The notes beneath the pieces were generated by a model. It saw only the letters and a list, made by a program, of their open reading frames with translations. It did not search any database and was not told the origin of the DNA. This document shows, in pieces, positions 7,977-17,540 of a stretch of DNA of 64,000 bases. The translations under genes were made by a program, and so were the position numbers. Each line of letters begins with the position of its first letter. Position 1 is the first letter of the stretch. Origin of the DNA: Kitasatospora aureofaciens (GTDB lineage: Bacteria > Actinomycetota > Actinomycetes > Streptomycetales > Streptomycetaceae); contig JODU01000025.1 of the NCBI GenBank assembly GCA_000720845.1, positions 1 to 64,000 on the forward strand, given 5' to 3'.

Positions 7977-8006
7977 ACCATAGCAAGACGAACCGTCTCG
8001 CCTCAA
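7977..8006 (-). promoter_or_regulatory. Promoter of the ABC-F transcription unit
   Basis: On the minus strand TTGAGG (8006-8001) and TATGGT (7982-7977) are separated by 18 bp, a good housekeeping-sigma promoter. The predicted start falls near 7970, the first base of the leader peptide. Confidence 0.6.
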
Positions 8007-8238
8007 TCCCTGCGTGATCCGAAGTCCGCGGCCCGCCGCGCACGATCTCGGTGAACGGCTGGGTGGCCGGGGCGCGGACCGGGGGGCGGGGTGCGGGGTG
8101 CGGACCGGGGAGGCGGACCGGGAGGGGGGTCGTCTCAGGGGGTGGTGAGCGGCTCCGCCCGGTGCCGACGCTCGCCGTGTCGCCGGCGATCCGGATGCGC
8201 CAGAGGCGTTCGGGTTGGACCGGCTCCCACGCCGGGCT

Positions 8239-8679
8239 TCAGCCGAGTTGCTCGGCTAGGCCGACGATGACGCCCTCGGGCCCGCGGACGTAGCAGAGCC
8301 GGTAGCTGTCCTCGTACTGTGCCAACTCGCCGACGAGTTCGGCGCCGTGCCCGCGCAGGCGGGCCACGGTGTCCTCGATGTCGTCGACGGCGAACATGAC
8401 GCGATGCGTGCCCAGGACGTTGTGCGGCTGATTGCGCGGCCCGGCACTGATCGCCGCGGGGCTGCGGTACTTCGCCAGCTCGAGTCGGCTGTGACCGTCC
8501 GGGGTCCGGAGCATCGCGATGTCGCAGCGGACGCCCTCGAGTCCGGTGCACTGGTCGGCGACGAGACCTCCCACTTCCGCCCGGCCCTCCAACTCCATAC
8601 CGAGTTCCTCGAAGAACGCGACGGCGCCATCCATGTCCTCGACCACGATGCCGACGTTGTCCATCCGCTGAATCGCCAT
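8239..8679 (-). CDS. VOC-family (glyoxalase/bleomycin-resistance fold) protein
   Basis: A 146-residue cytoplasmic protein with two beta-alpha-beta-beta-beta modules: MDNVGIVVEDMDGAVAFFEELGM at the start and HRVMFAVDDIEDTVARLRGHGAE from about residue 92. It ends YVRGPEGVIVGLAEQLG, the usual C-terminal strand with a metal-ligand glutamate in GPEG. AAGGAG stands nine bases before the ATG. Family members include metal-dependent lyases, dioxygenases and drug-binding proteins; the substrate here is unknown. It is transcribed divergently from an IclR-family regulator. Confidence 0.85.
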   Translation of the reverse strand: MAIQRMDNVGIVVEDMDGAVAFFEELGMELEGRAEVGGLVADQCTGLEGVRCDIAMLRTPDGHSRLELAKYRSPAAISAGPRNQPHNVLGTHRVMFAVDDIEDTVARLRGHGAELVGELAQYEDSYRLCYVRGPEGVIVGLAEQLG

Positions 8680-9040
8680 GTTGGCTTCTCCTTCTTTCTC
8701 GTGCCGCTGTGGGCGCTGGTACCTCTGGGACGCAGCCGGTGGCGCCTTCTCGACATCCTCGGTCACGACCGGCCCGTGGGTCGGGAGCGCGGAGCCGTCG
8801 GCAGAGTTCGCCGTCTCCGTATAGAAGACAGGTGGGAGACTCCTCGTCCCGCCAGCAGGTCCTTGCTTTCCTAAGTCGGACAGATTTATCCAGGTCAAAT
8901 CCAAGGCGAACGCAGGGAGACGTCGTGACTGATGGTGTGTCTGATGTTTCTCTCCCGGTGACCATTGACGGCCCGACCGGTGCGGTGTTTAAGTGACGCA
9001 TCCCGATCGGAGACAGTGTCCTCTTATAGGAGACAGCGCA
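8680..9040. other. Divergent intergenic region between VOC and IclR genes
   Basis: About 360 bp with no supported gene. The start-proximal end contains GGAGACAGTGTCC (9009-9021) followed by AGGAGACAG, an imperfect palindrome and partial repeat just before the IclR start. It is a plausible autoregulatory site. Confidence 0.4.
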
Positions 9041-9760
9041 GTGGTCACTCAGATCCTCACCTCGTCGCTCAAGACGCTGGAGGTCCTCGCCGCCCTGGCC
9101 GACGAGCCGCAGGGTGTGGGTGTCTCCGAGCTCGCGCGTCGTACCGGCGGTAACCGGGGCTATGTGCACCGGCAGTTGGTGACGCTGTGCGCCGGCGGCT
9201 GGGCCGAGCAGGCGGAGGACGGGACCTACCGGCTCAGCCTCCGCGTCTCCAGGCTCTCCGACGCCGCGTTCGCCCAGGCCGGGCTCGGCCACCGGGCCAC
9301 CGCGGCGATGGAGGAACTGGCCGCCCTGGTCGACGAGACGGTGTCCCTGGCCGTCCTCGACGGCGACTCCGCCCGGATAGTGCAGCGGGTCGAAGTGGAC
9401 CGGCTGCTGCGCGTCGACTCCAGGATCGAGGCACGGATGCCGATCTCCGACACGGCCTCCGGCCGGGTGCTCACCGCATGGGCGCTGCCGCACGATCTGG
9501 CGGCGCTGCGGGACGCGGGGGTACCCACCGCCCGCGACGAGGAACTGGAGCACATTCGGCACCTCGGCTACGCGATCTCGCTGCCGAACCGGCTGGAACC
9601 GACGGTCGCCGTGGCGGCCCCGGTCTTCGACGCCAGACGCCGGGTGATGGCCGCCCTGTCCGTGGTCGGCCCGATGGTCCGCTTCGACGCCGAGGCCGCG
9701 GCGGGCGACGCCATGGCCTGCGCTGCCCGCGTCACCAAGATCGTCTCCGGGAGCAGGTGA
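9041..9760 (+). CDS. IclR-family transcriptional regulator
   Basis: A 239-residue regulator with an N-terminal winged helix (SSLKTLEVLAALADEPQGVGVSELARRTGG then RGYVHRQLVTL) and a C-terminal IclR effector domain with the usual AMEELAALVDETVSLAVLDG and PISDTASGRVLTAWAL segments. I chose the GTG giving VVTQILTSS because AGGAGACAG precedes it; an upstream GTG would add 16 unlike residues. It stands at the head of the dipeptidase/oligopeptide-transport operon in the same orientation and is the likely local regulator, sensing a small metabolite. Confidence 0.87.
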   Translation: MVTQILTSSLKTLEVLAALADEPQGVGVSELARRTGGNRGYVHRQLVTLCAGGWAEQAEDGTYRLSLRVSRLSDAAFAQAGLGHRATAAMEELAALVDETVSLAVLDGDSARIVQRVEVDRLLRVDSRIEARMPISDTASGRVLTAWALPHDLAALRDAGVPTARDEELEHIRHLGYAISLPNRLEPTVAVAAPVFDARRRVMAALSVVGPMVRFDAEAAAGDAMACAARVTKIVSGSR

Positions 9761-10126
9761 CCGCCGCCGTCCGAATCCCCGCCACCGGGTCCTGACCCGG
9801 ACTCCGTCCGCAGTCTGCCCCCCACCCGCACCGTGCCGGCCCTCGTCCGTCCGGACACGGTCCCACGCGGCATCCAGGCGCCGCCGCCCCTGACCGGGGC
9901 GTGCCCCGCCACCCCGGCGCACCACCTCGCGGCCGGCCCGCACCCCCTGTCGGCGTCGCCCCGTTCACACCCTCCGCGTACCCGGCTCCGGGCTGTCCTC
10001 TGCCCTGTTGCCCGCCCGCACCCGCCCTGCCGCCCCGCACACGCCGGATCGCCGGCTCCACCGGCGACGGCCGCCGCTCGCCCGCGGCGGCACCCCACCG
10101 CGTGACCCGTACGAAAGGAACCATCC
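9761..10126 (+). other. Gene-free spacer before the dipeptidase/transporter operon
   Basis: About 365 bp of very C-rich sequence without a supported gene. It ends in GAAAGGAACC, the ribosome binding site of the next gene. It probably holds the operon promoter, but no convincing -35/-10 pair stands out. Confidence 0.4.
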
Positions 10127-11884
10127 GTGGCACCACAGCCCAGCCCGGCCGGGCCCACCGGCCGGCCGGCCGCCGAGCTCATGACCCCGACCGCGCTCTC
10201 CTCCCTTCAGGCCGGGCGCCTCTCGTCGGCCCGTTCCCTGGTCAACCGGATGCTGCGCGAGGACTGGCGCGTCGAGCGGCGCTCGCTGACCGTCGAGGCG
10301 GACGGCAGCGGCGAGGCCGTCTACCGCATCCACACGGCGGACCGGGTGATGGACTTCGTCGCCTTCGCCTTCCCGCCCTCGTCCCAGGAGCGCACCCTGC
10401 GCATCTTCGACCTGGGCTGGGACATGATGGGCGCCCTCCTCGACGGACCCGCCACGGCCGAGGACATCGAGCACACCCGCAACGAGATGCCGCGCCTCTA
10501 CCACGGCCGGGCCACGGCGCACACACTCACCTGGTGCCGCGCCAACCGTTCGCTGCGCGTCTTCGAGCACGTCGTGGAGGCACTGGCCGCAGGCCGGCAA
10601 CCCGACACCGTCGCCCTCGCCCGCGTCGGCTACCTCATGCGCAACATCGGTCTCGACGGAAACGGCACCTTCGGCACGCGGACGTTCGTGGCGTACGGCG
10701 AGGACCACCCGCTGGCGGTGCCGTACCACGCGCAGTTGCTGTCCGCCTACATGATGCGCGAGCTGAGCGCGGACCTGGTCGAGGCACTGGCCGCCCGCCG
10801 TTCGGACACCGCGGTGGCCCTCGATCCGCAGGTCCGCCGCTTCCTCGGCGTCGGCAACAGCTCCGCGCTCGGACTGGTCCTCTGGGTCGGCAACCACCCG
10901 GTGCTGGTGGACCGCTGGATCTCGCTGCGCGAGCAGGCCCTGTGCCATGCCCGCGGCCTCGGAGCGGCGCCCGGCAGCGCCGTCGGGGACGCACTGGTCG
11001 CCCTGCTGGAGCGGGCCGCGCTGTACCACAGCGAAGACGTCAACGAGTACACCTGCTTCACCCCCGCCGAGCGGATCGTCGCCGACCTGCGCCGCGTACT
11101 CGCCGCGATCCCCCAGCGCGCCGCGGCGGCCGGGGCGGACGGCCGGGTGCCGACGGTGGCCGAGCTGGTCGACGGCGTCGAGGGCGTCTGCGACGAGGCC
11201 GCCGAGGTGGTCAACTCCGTGCTCACCGAACTCGACCCCGGGGAGTCGGACCGGCTCGCGGCGGAACTCACCGTCGACGAAACGTTTCGCCGGGACGGTT
11301 CGACGGCCGTCGGAGAGCTTCGCGCGCTGCTCGCCGAGCAGTACGCCTGGGCCCTCGCCGTCGACCGGACCGCACCGGGCGCGGTCGCCAACACCTGGTA
11401 CAAGTCCCGGTCCGCCGAGGAGCCCCGGTGCGGCGCCACCTCCGAACTGCCCGAGGGCACCGTCGACCTCACCGTGGACGTGCCCGGCATGGTCCAGCAC
11501 CTCGACGGCGTACTCGCCGCCGAGGACCCGGCGCTGCCCGTCGGACGCCTGCTCGCACGCCGTCCCGAGCTGCGGGGAGCCGTCGAACGCCTCCAGTCCC
11601 TCGCCGGGCACGCGTACGGGGTCCCGCACGCCAACATCCGCGACGCCGCCTTCGTGCCCGCGCGGATCATCCGCTTGGCCAACGCGGCCCTCTACGGCCT
11701 GGAACGCACCAAGGACTACCTGGGACGCGACCTGCGGGGCGTGATCTTCCAGGGCGCGCCCACCGCGGCCGACCTGGGCGCCGGCGCCGCGGGCCCGTGG
11801 TTCTGGCCGGCCGTACCGCGCCCCGCCGACACCCTCGCCCTCGAAGCCCCCGTACCCGCCCCCTCGAACGGAGCCGCCCGATGA
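10127..11884 (+). CDS. Uncharacterised 585-residue protein of the dipeptidase operon
   Basis: I do not recognise a named family. The protein has no signal peptide and no membrane segment, and is rich in Ala/Leu/Arg helices. Noticeable stretches are RSLVNRMLREDWRVERRSL, AVYRIHTADRVMDFVAFAF, ARVGYLMRNIGLDGNGTFG and GVGNSSALGLVLWVGNHP; the last looks like a glycine-rich ligand-binding turn. The start GTG has AAAGGAACC upstream. It overlaps the next gene by ATGA, so it is translationally coupled to a DUF3726-like protein and a dipeptidase. Context suggests a role in handling an imported peptide or opine-like compound; nothing more can be said from sequence. Confidence 0.8.
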   Translation: MAPQPSPAGPTGRPAAELMTPTALSSLQAGRLSSARSLVNRMLREDWRVERRSLTVEADGSGEAVYRIHTADRVMDFVAFAFPPSSQERTLRIFDLGWDMMGALLDGPATAEDIEHTRNEMPRLYHGRATAHTLTWCRANRSLRVFEHVVEALAAGRQPDTVALARVGYLMRNIGLDGNGTFGTRTFVAYGEDHPLAVPYHAQLLSAYMMRELSADLVEALAARRSDTAVALDPQVRRFLGVGNSSALGLVLWVGNHPVLVDRWISLREQALCHARGLGAAPGSAVGDALVALLERAALYHSEDVNEYTCFTPAERIVADLRRVLAAIPQRAAAAGADGRVPTVAELVDGVEGVCDEAAEVVNSVLTELDPGESDRLAAELTVDETFRRDGSTAVGELRALLAEQYAWALAVDRTAPGAVANTWYKSRSAEEPRCGATSELPEGTVDLTVDVPGMVQHLDGVLAAEDPALPVGRLLARRPELRGAVERLQSLAGHAYGVPHANIRDAAFVPARIIRLANAALYGLERTKDYLGRDLRGVIFQGAPTAADLGAGAAGPWFWPAVPRPADTLALEAPVPAPSNGAAR

Positions 11885-12735
11885 CCTCCGCCACGCTCAC
11901 CAGCGCCCCCGGGAGCGACGGCACCGTCGACCGCCTGGGCCGCACCCGGCAGAACGCCTCCGACGCCGAGACCCTCCGGCTGTCACTGCGCGAACTGCGG
12001 CTGATCAGCGAGCGGCTGCTCCAGGCCCAGGGCCTCGCCCTCGGCGCCGTACCCGCCGTGCGCGACCTGGTGCTGCACGCCCAGGCAGCCGGACTGCCCG
12101 CCCTCCAGTTCCTCTCCGAGGGGCTGAGCGCCGCCGACCGCGCCGGCTCCGGCCGGGTGGAGATCGCGGCCGAGGCCCCGGGCGCGCTCGTGGTCCACTG
12201 CATGGGCCAGAGCGCCCTCGTCGTCGCCCCCGCGCTGCTCGACCTGCTCCAGGCCGAACCCGGGGAGCGGGTCACCCTGTGGGCGGGGCGCGTCGAGCAC
12301 CCCGGCCTCGCCGCCGTACTGGAGCACCAGGGCACCGACCGCGGCGTGGTCCTCACCGTGACGCCCGCCCCCTCGGCCGACGCACCGGCCGCCGGTCTGC
12401 CCCCGGTGCCCGACGGCCTGGCCGGGGACGGCGTACTCCTCGTCATGGAACGCCGGGCGCCCGAACTGCCCGACGACCCCGAGCTGCTGCGCCTGCTGCC
12501 GCTCGTCGGCTCGCTGCCCGCCGCCCGCGCGGCACGCACCGGGGTGGAGACCTCCGCGGTCCTGTGGTGGTCGCTGTTCGAGGACTCCGCACGCGCGCTG
12601 TCCACCGAGTCGGTCACCTCCCTCAAGCACGCCGGCGCGACCGCCGTCGACGAGAACGGCGTGATCGAACCCGATCTCACCGACGACGTGGACTTCGTCG
12701 GCGGCACGGCCAAGAAGGAGCAGGAGCAGCGATGA
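11881..12735 (+). CDS. DUF3726-like hypothetical protein
   Basis: A 284-residue soluble protein. The region LRLSLRELRLISERLLQAQGLALG...AVRDLVLHAQAAGLPALQFL is reminiscent of the start of DUF3726 proteins (an S-L-x-E-x-x-x-x-x-x-K-A-x-x-G-A-G type pattern). It ends in an acidic tail followed by KKEQEQR. Start and stop overlap the neighbours by four bases on each side, so stoichiometric production with the 585-residue protein and the dipeptidase is likely. The DUF assignment is tentative; function unknown. Confidence 0.7.
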   Translation: MTSATLTSAPGSDGTVDRLGRTRQNASDAETLRLSLRELRLISERLLQAQGLALGAVPAVRDLVLHAQAAGLPALQFLSEGLSAADRAGSGRVEIAAEAPGALVVHCMGQSALVVAPALLDLLQAEPGERVTLWAGRVEHPGLAAVLEHQGTDRGVVLTVTPAPSADAPAAGLPPVPDGLAGDGVLLVMERRAPELPDDPELLRLLPLVGSLPAARAARTGVETSAVLWWSLFEDSARALSTESVTSLKHAGATAVDENGVIEPDLTDDVDFVGGTAKKEQEQR

Positions 12736-13736
12736 ACATCGACGGACTCGAGTGCGGCGTCTTCAACCGGACGGTCTTCGAGGAACTGCGCGCCGGGGGC
12801 GTGGACTGCGTGACGAACACCATCGCGTTCTGGGAGAACGCGGCGGAGACCATGCAGGCCCTCGCCGACTGGTACGGCATGGAACGCGACAACGCCGACC
12901 TCGTACGGATCGCGTACTCCACGGCCGACATCGAGGCGGCGGCCGCCGAAGGCCGTACCGCCGTCCTCATGGGGACCCAGAACGCCTCCCCGATCGAGGA
13001 CCGGCTCGACTACATCGAGCTGTTCGCGCGCATGGGCCTGCGGGTCATGCAGCTCACCTACAACATCCAGAACACCCTGGGCGCGAGCTGCTACGAGACC
13101 ACCGACGCGGGCCTGACCCGCTTCGGCCGTAACGCCGTCCAGGAGATGAACCGCTGCGGCATCGTCGTCGACTGCTCCCACGTGGGCGACCGGACCTCCT
13201 ACGACGCCATCCACGCCTCGGCCGTTCCGGTGGCGATCAACCACGCCAATCCGCGCGAGTTCTTCGACCACGCCCGCAACAAGCGGCCCGAGGTCATCGA
13301 CGCGCTCGCCGAGCGCGGCGGGGTGCTCGGCCTGACGATGTACCCGAACATCGCCGGCGAGTGGTGCGAGACCGTCGAGAGCTGGTGCGAGCTAGTCGCC
13401 CGCACCGTGGAGCGGATCGGTGTCGACCACGTCGGCGTCGGGTCCGACCTCGGGCGCTTCCTCACCGAGGAGCACATGGTGGAGATGCGCAAGGGGCACT
13501 GGACGCGCGGCCCCGAGTACGGGGCGGGCAAGCCGGGGCAGTCGCCGGTCGTGCCAGACCCGGAGTGGTTCGAGACGGCGGCCCAGTTCGGCAACATCCC
13601 CGCCGGGCTGGCCAAGGCCGGCTTCTCCGACGCCGAGATCGAGAAGCTGTGCGGCGGCAACTGGCTGCGCCTGTACCGGCAGACCATCGACGTGGACCTG
13701 CAGGGCGGCCGGGTGGCCGTACCCGTGACCGCCTAG
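12732..13736 (+). CDS. Membrane dipeptidase (peptidase M19, renal dipeptidase family)
   Basis: Zinc-dependent dipeptidase of 334 residues. Family landmarks are visible: GRTAVLMGTQNASPIEDRLDYIELFARMGLRVMQLTYN, the metal-ligand region VDCSHVGDRTSYDAI, then AINHANPREFFDHARNKRP and VDHVGVGSDLGRF. Renal-dipeptidase-type enzymes use His/Glu/Asp ligands and often accept dipeptides with a D-residue at the C-terminus. GGAGCAGCG precedes the ATG, which overlaps the upstream stop codon. There is no signal peptide, so it acts in the cytoplasm on imported substrate, matching the ABC importer encoded next. Confidence 0.9.
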   Translation: MNIDGLECGVFNRTVFEELRAGGVDCVTNTIAFWENAAETMQALADWYGMERDNADLVRIAYSTADIEAAAAEGRTAVLMGTQNASPIEDRLDYIELFARMGLRVMQLTYNIQNTLGASCYETTDAGLTRFGRNAVQEMNRCGIVVDCSHVGDRTSYDAIHASAVPVAINHANPREFFDHARNKRPEVIDALAERGGVLGLTMYPNIAGEWCETVESWCELVARTVERIGVDHVGVGSDLGRFLTEEHMVEMRKGHWTRGPEYGAGKPGQSPVVPDPEWFETAAQFGNIPAGLAKAGFSDAEIEKLCGGNWLRLYRQTIDVDLQGGRVAVPVTA

Positions 13737-13902
13737 ACGCGCGCGGGCCCGGCGGGGGAGACCCCCCGGGCCCGCGGACCGGCCGCTCCGGTACCGCACC
13801 CGCCGCCCGCCGTACGCACCCGGCGCCTGCCCCGCCCCGGACGCCACCAGGAGTGACTTCCCCCGACTCCTCCCTGCCCGTCTCTCCGAGTGGAGACCCC
13901 CG

Positions 13903-15531
13903 ATGCCCCACCGCCCCCCGCCGCCCGAGTCCCGGCGGCGTACCCTCGCCGCCCTCGTCCTGGCCTCCGTCCTGACGGCTTCGCTCACCTCCTGCGCGAC
14001 CGCCGGAGTGTCCGCCGAGGCGGCACGCCACACGCTGGTCGTCGACACGGCGTTCAACGCCAAGTCCATCGACCCGGCGCGCGTCTACCAGCCGACCGAC
14101 TACCTCGTCGACCATGCCCTGTACGAGACGCTGACCACCTATCGCGGCAAGGACCTGCGCACACCCGTACCCGGTCTGGCCACGTCGTGGTCCAACTCGC
14201 GGGACGGGCAGTCCTGGACGTTCGACCTCCGCGAGGACGCCCGCTTCTCCGACGGCAGCCCCGTGGAGGCGAGCGACGTCGTCTTCTCCTTCGACCGGCT
14301 GCGCCACGTCGAGGCCAGCCCGGCCTACCTGATGGCCGGGATCACCGTCGAGGCCGAGGACGCGCGGACCGTCGTCCTCACCACCGAGTCACCCCGCGCC
14401 GACGTGCCCGCGATGCTCGCCACCCCCCAGTTCGGAGTGGTCAACGCCGACGCGGTGCGCGCGCACGGCGGCACCGACGCGAAGGACGCGGTCACCGAGG
14501 ACAAGGCCGAGACCTGGCTGAACACCCAGTCCGCGGGCTCGGGGCCGTACCGGCTGAAGAGCTACAGCAACTCCTCGCAGATCGTCCTGGAGGCCAACCC
14601 GGAGTACGCCGGTGACGCACCGGCGTATCCCCGGGTGATCATCAGGAACGTGCCGTCCGCGCAGCAGCAGTTGCTCGGGGTGCAGTCCGGCGACTCGCAG
14701 ATCGCCCTCGACATCTCGGCGCTGCAGACCAAGGGCCTGCACGGTGGCGACCTCGTGGTCGACGACAGCCGGGCGGCCGAGGTGCTCTACCTCGCGGTCA
14801 GCCGCGCGAAGAACCTCCCCACCGCCTCCGCCGACGTGCAGAAGGCGATCCGGCTCGGCATCGACTACGAGGGCCTCGTCGAGATCGCCGGCCCCGGTTC
14901 CACCCAGGCCACCGGCATCCTGCCGACCGTGTTCACCGGAGGCCTCGGCAAGGCGGACGCCGCCGAGTACGACCCCGGGGCGGCCCGTGCCCTCGTCGAG
15001 AAGGCCGAGAGGGAACAGGGCCTGAAGAAGATCGAGCTGACCCTCGACTACGCCAGTGACTACCACCGGCTGGCCGGCCTCGACTACGGCGTACTGGCCC
15101 AGCGCATCCAGAGCGACCTGGGGAAGATCGGCATCACGGTCACGCTCCGGCCCTCGCCGACGTCGACCTCCCTGCAGCGGTACGTGGACGGTGAGACGCA
15201 ACTCGCCCTGTGGTCCTACCCGCCGGACTACCTCGACCCGCAGAACGTCCTCGGCTTCGCGCCCGGCGACTTCCTCTCCAAGCGGGTGCACTGGCCCGCG
15301 AAGGACGCCCCCGGACTCGGCGCCCTCACCAAGGCGGCGTACGGCTCGGTCGACGAGCAGGACCGGCGCACCGCCTACACGGCGTGGAACCGTGCGATGA
15401 ACGAGGACGGCCCCTTCGTCCCGCTGCTGGAGCCGAACTTCGTCACCGTCGCCTCGTCCGAGGTCACGGGACTGGTCCGCAACCCGCTCTACTACCTCGA
15501 CCTGGCCGCGCTCGGCCGCTCGGAGGGGTGA
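13903..15531 (+). CDS. ABC transporter substrate-binding lipoprotein (SBP family 5)
   Basis: Extracytoplasmic peptide-binding lipoprotein of 542 residues. A lipobox LTSC places the acylated cysteine at residue 31. The mature part has typical family-5 features: SIDPARVYQPTDYLVDHALYETLT, WTFDLREDARFSDGSPVEASDVVFSFDR, and GSGPYRLKSY. It belongs to the DppA/OppA group that feeds di- or oligopeptides to the permeases encoded downstream. GTGGAGACC lies before the ATG. A 166-bp gap separates it from the dipeptidase, so it may have an additional promoter. Confidence 0.92.
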   Translation: MPHRPPPPESRRRTLAALVLASVLTASLTSCATAGVSAEAARHTLVVDTAFNAKSIDPARVYQPTDYLVDHALYETLTTYRGKDLRTPVPGLATSWSNSRDGQSWTFDLREDARFSDGSPVEASDVVFSFDRLRHVEASPAYLMAGITVEAEDARTVVLTTESPRADVPAMLATPQFGVVNADAVRAHGGTDAKDAVTEDKAETWLNTQSAGSGPYRLKSYSNSSQIVLEANPEYAGDAPAYPRVIIRNVPSAQQQLLGVQSGDSQIALDISALQTKGLHGGDLVVDDSRAAEVLYLAVSRAKNLPTASADVQKAIRLGIDYEGLVEIAGPGSTQATGILPTVFTGGLGKADAAEYDPGAARALVEKAEREQGLKKIELTLDYASDYHRLAGLDYGVLAQRIQSDLGKIGITVTLRPSPTSTSLQRYVDGETQLALWSYPPDYLDPQNVLGFAPGDFLSKRVHWPAKDAPGLGALTKAAYGSVDEQDRRTAYTAWNRAMNEDGPFVPLLEPNFVTVASSEVTGLVRNPLYYLDLAALGRSEG

Positions 15532-15534
15532 CCC

Positions 15535-16656
15535 ATGACCGAGACCGCCCCCGGCCCCGCCCTCGCCGGACCGGCCCCCGCACCGGCGGGCCCGCCGGCC
15601 CCCGCGCAGGGCACCCGCCGCGGCCGCCGCAGGATGCCGCCCCTGCTGGCGTACGCACTGCGCCGCGTCGCCTCCTCGGTGCTGATCGTCTTCGGCGTCA
15701 CCCTGGTGACCTTCCTGCTCAGCTCCGTCGTCCCGGCGGACCCGGCCACCGCCAACCTCGGCCAGCGCGCCCTGGACGACCCCGAGATCGTCGCCCGCTA
15801 CCGCGCCGAGCAGGGACTCGACCGGTCGTTGCCGGTGCAGTACGCCTCCTACCTCGGCAACCTCCTCACCGGGGACCTGGGCACCTCGCAGCAGACCCAG
15901 CGCCCGGTCCTGGACGACCTCGCCGAAAAGCTCCCCGCCACCCTCGAACTGGTCGTCGTCGCCACCGTGATGGCCCTGGTCGTCGGTGTGCTGTTCGGTG
16001 TGCTCGCCGCGAAGGGGCGCGGCCGACGCCTCGACCGGATCTCCCGCACCCTGTCGCTCACCGGGGTCTCCCTGCCGACCTTCTGGATCGGCATGGTCGC
16101 CGCCGTGCTCTTCGTCAAGAACCTCGGCATCCTGCCCGGCTCCGGGCGGCTCGCCCCCGCCCTGGACCCACCGGACCAGATCACCGGCTTCTACACGGCC
16201 GACGCCCTCCTGGCAGGCGACCTGGACGCCTTCGAGTCGGCAGCGGCCCATCTCGTCCTGCCCGCCTCGGTCCTGGCCCTGTCCGTCGTCGGCATGGTGC
16301 TGCGCTTCACCCGCAGCGCGGTGCTGGAGGCGCTGTCGTCCGACTTCGTCAAGGCCGGACGCGCCAAGGGGCTGCGGGGGCGCGGCGTCCTGTGGGGCTA
16401 CGCGGTGCGCTCGGCGTCCGGCCAGCTGATCACCGCCACCACCCTCTCCTTCAGCCTGCTGCTCGCCGCGACCGTCTACATCGAGCAGCAGTTCTCCTGG
16501 AACGGCATCGGCCAGTACGCCTTCCGCAGCTCGACCAACCTCGACCTGCCCGCCGTGATGGGCGTGTCCATCCTCATCGCCCTGGTCTTCGTCGTGGTCA
16601 ACCTGGTCGCCGACCTGCTGTACGCCGCCTTCGACCCGAGGATCCGCCTCTCATGA
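15535..16656 (+). CDS. Peptide ABC transporter permease, DppB type
   Basis: Inner-membrane permease of 373 residues. A Pro/Ala-rich N-terminal extension of about 35 residues precedes the first membrane helix (RVASSVLIVFGVTLVTFLL). Six helices are apparent. The DppB marker SVVPADPA follows helix 1. The EAA loop that contacts the ATPases reads DFVKAGRAKGLRGRGVLWGY. The gene starts three bases after the stop of the binding-protein gene and overlaps the next permease gene by four bases. Confidence 0.92.
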   Translation: MTETAPGPALAGPAPAPAGPPAPAQGTRRGRRRMPPLLAYALRRVASSVLIVFGVTLVTFLLSSVVPADPATANLGQRALDDPEIVARYRAEQGLDRSLPVQYASYLGNLLTGDLGTSQQTQRPVLDDLAEKLPATLELVVVATVMALVVGVLFGVLAAKGRGRRLDRISRTLSLTGVSLPTFWIGMVAAVLFVKNLGILPGSGRLAPALDPPDQITGFYTADALLAGDLDAFESAAAHLVLPASVLALSVVGMVLRFTRSAVLEALSSDFVKAGRAKGLRGRGVLWGYAVRSASGQLITATTLSFSLLLAATVYIEQQFSWNGIGQYAFRSSTNLDLPAVMGVSILIALVFVVVNLVADLLYAAFDPRIRLS

Positions 16657-17540
16657 CCGCTACCTCCACCCCGGTCACCGCACCGGGCCGCCGCACGGGA
16701 CGGGCGGCCGGCGCCTGGCGCTGGGCACGGCGCAACCCCGCACAAGGCGTCGCCGTCGGCGTGCTCCTCCTGTGGGCGGTCGTCATCGTCCTCGCCCCGG
16801 TACTGGCACCGTACGACCCGCTGGACCAGAGCGCCGTGCCCCTGGAGAGCGCCTCGTCGGCACACTGGCTGGGCACCGACCCCGCCGGCCGCGACGTACT
16901 CTCCCGTGTCCTGTACGGCGCCAGGCTCTCCGTACCGGTGGGCCTGCTGCTCATCACGGTGACCGCCGTGATCGGCACGGTCGTCGGTCTCGTCGCGGGC
17001 TTCTTCGGCGGCTGGGTCGACGAGGTCCTGATGCGCGTCACCGACGTCGTCTTCGCCTTCCCGGTCATCATCCTCGCCATGGCGGTGGCCGCCTCGCTCG
17101 GCCCGTCCCTGCCCAACTCCGTGCTCGCGGGCGCCCTCGTCTGGTGGCCCGGATACGCACGCACCGTGCGCTCCGCCGTGCTCTTGCTGCGCGAGACGGA
17201 TTACGTGCACGCCAACCGGCTCGCCGGGGTCGGTTCGGTCCGCTCCATCCTCGTGGACCTGGTCCCCGGCATCGCCGGTTCCCTCCTCGTCCTGGCCATG
17301 CTCGACGTCGGCGGTGCGATCCTGCTGCTCGCCGGGCTGTCCTTCCTCGGGCTCGGCGCCAGGCCGCCCGCCGCCGAGTGGGGATCGATGATCTCCGAGG
17401 CGTCGCAGTACTTCAACCAGTGGTGGCTCGCGGTCGTCCCCGGGCTCGCCATCGTCACGGTCGTGGTCGCCTTCAACGTCCTCGGCGACGCCCTGCGCGA
17501 CCGGCTCGACCCCAAGCTCTCGACGGCTGGAGAACGATGA
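16653..17540 (+). CDS. Peptide ABC transporter permease, DppC type
   Basis: Inner-membrane permease of 295 residues that pairs with the DppB-type protein. It shows the DppC hallmark HWLGTDPAGRDVLSRVLYGARLS after the first helix, five to six hydrophobic helices, and the EAA loop DYVHANRLAGVGSVRSIL. GLGARPPAAEWGSMI near the C-terminus is also typical. It overlaps both neighbours by an ATGA junction, consistent with one polycistronic mRNA. Confidence 0.92.
   Translation: MTATSTPVTAPGRRTGRAAGAWRWARRNPAQGVAVGVLLLWAVVIVLAPVLAPYDPLDQSAVPLESASSAHWLGTDPAGRDVLSRVLYGARLSVPVGLLLITVTAVIGTVVGLVAGFFGGWVDEVLMRVTDVVFAFPVIILAMAVAASLGPSLPNSVLAGALVWWPGYARTVRSAVLLLRETDYVHANRLAGVGSVRSILVDLVPGIAGSLLVLAMLDVGGAILLLAGLSFLGLGARPPAAEWGSMISEASQYFNQWWLAVVPGLAIVTVVVAFNVLGDALRDRLDPKLSTAGER

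Noticed and set aside
9901..12735. Very long plus-strand frame upstream of the DUF3726-like gene
   Set aside because: Only the part from 11881 is the real protein; the earlier part is an out-of-frame shadow of the 585-residue gene.
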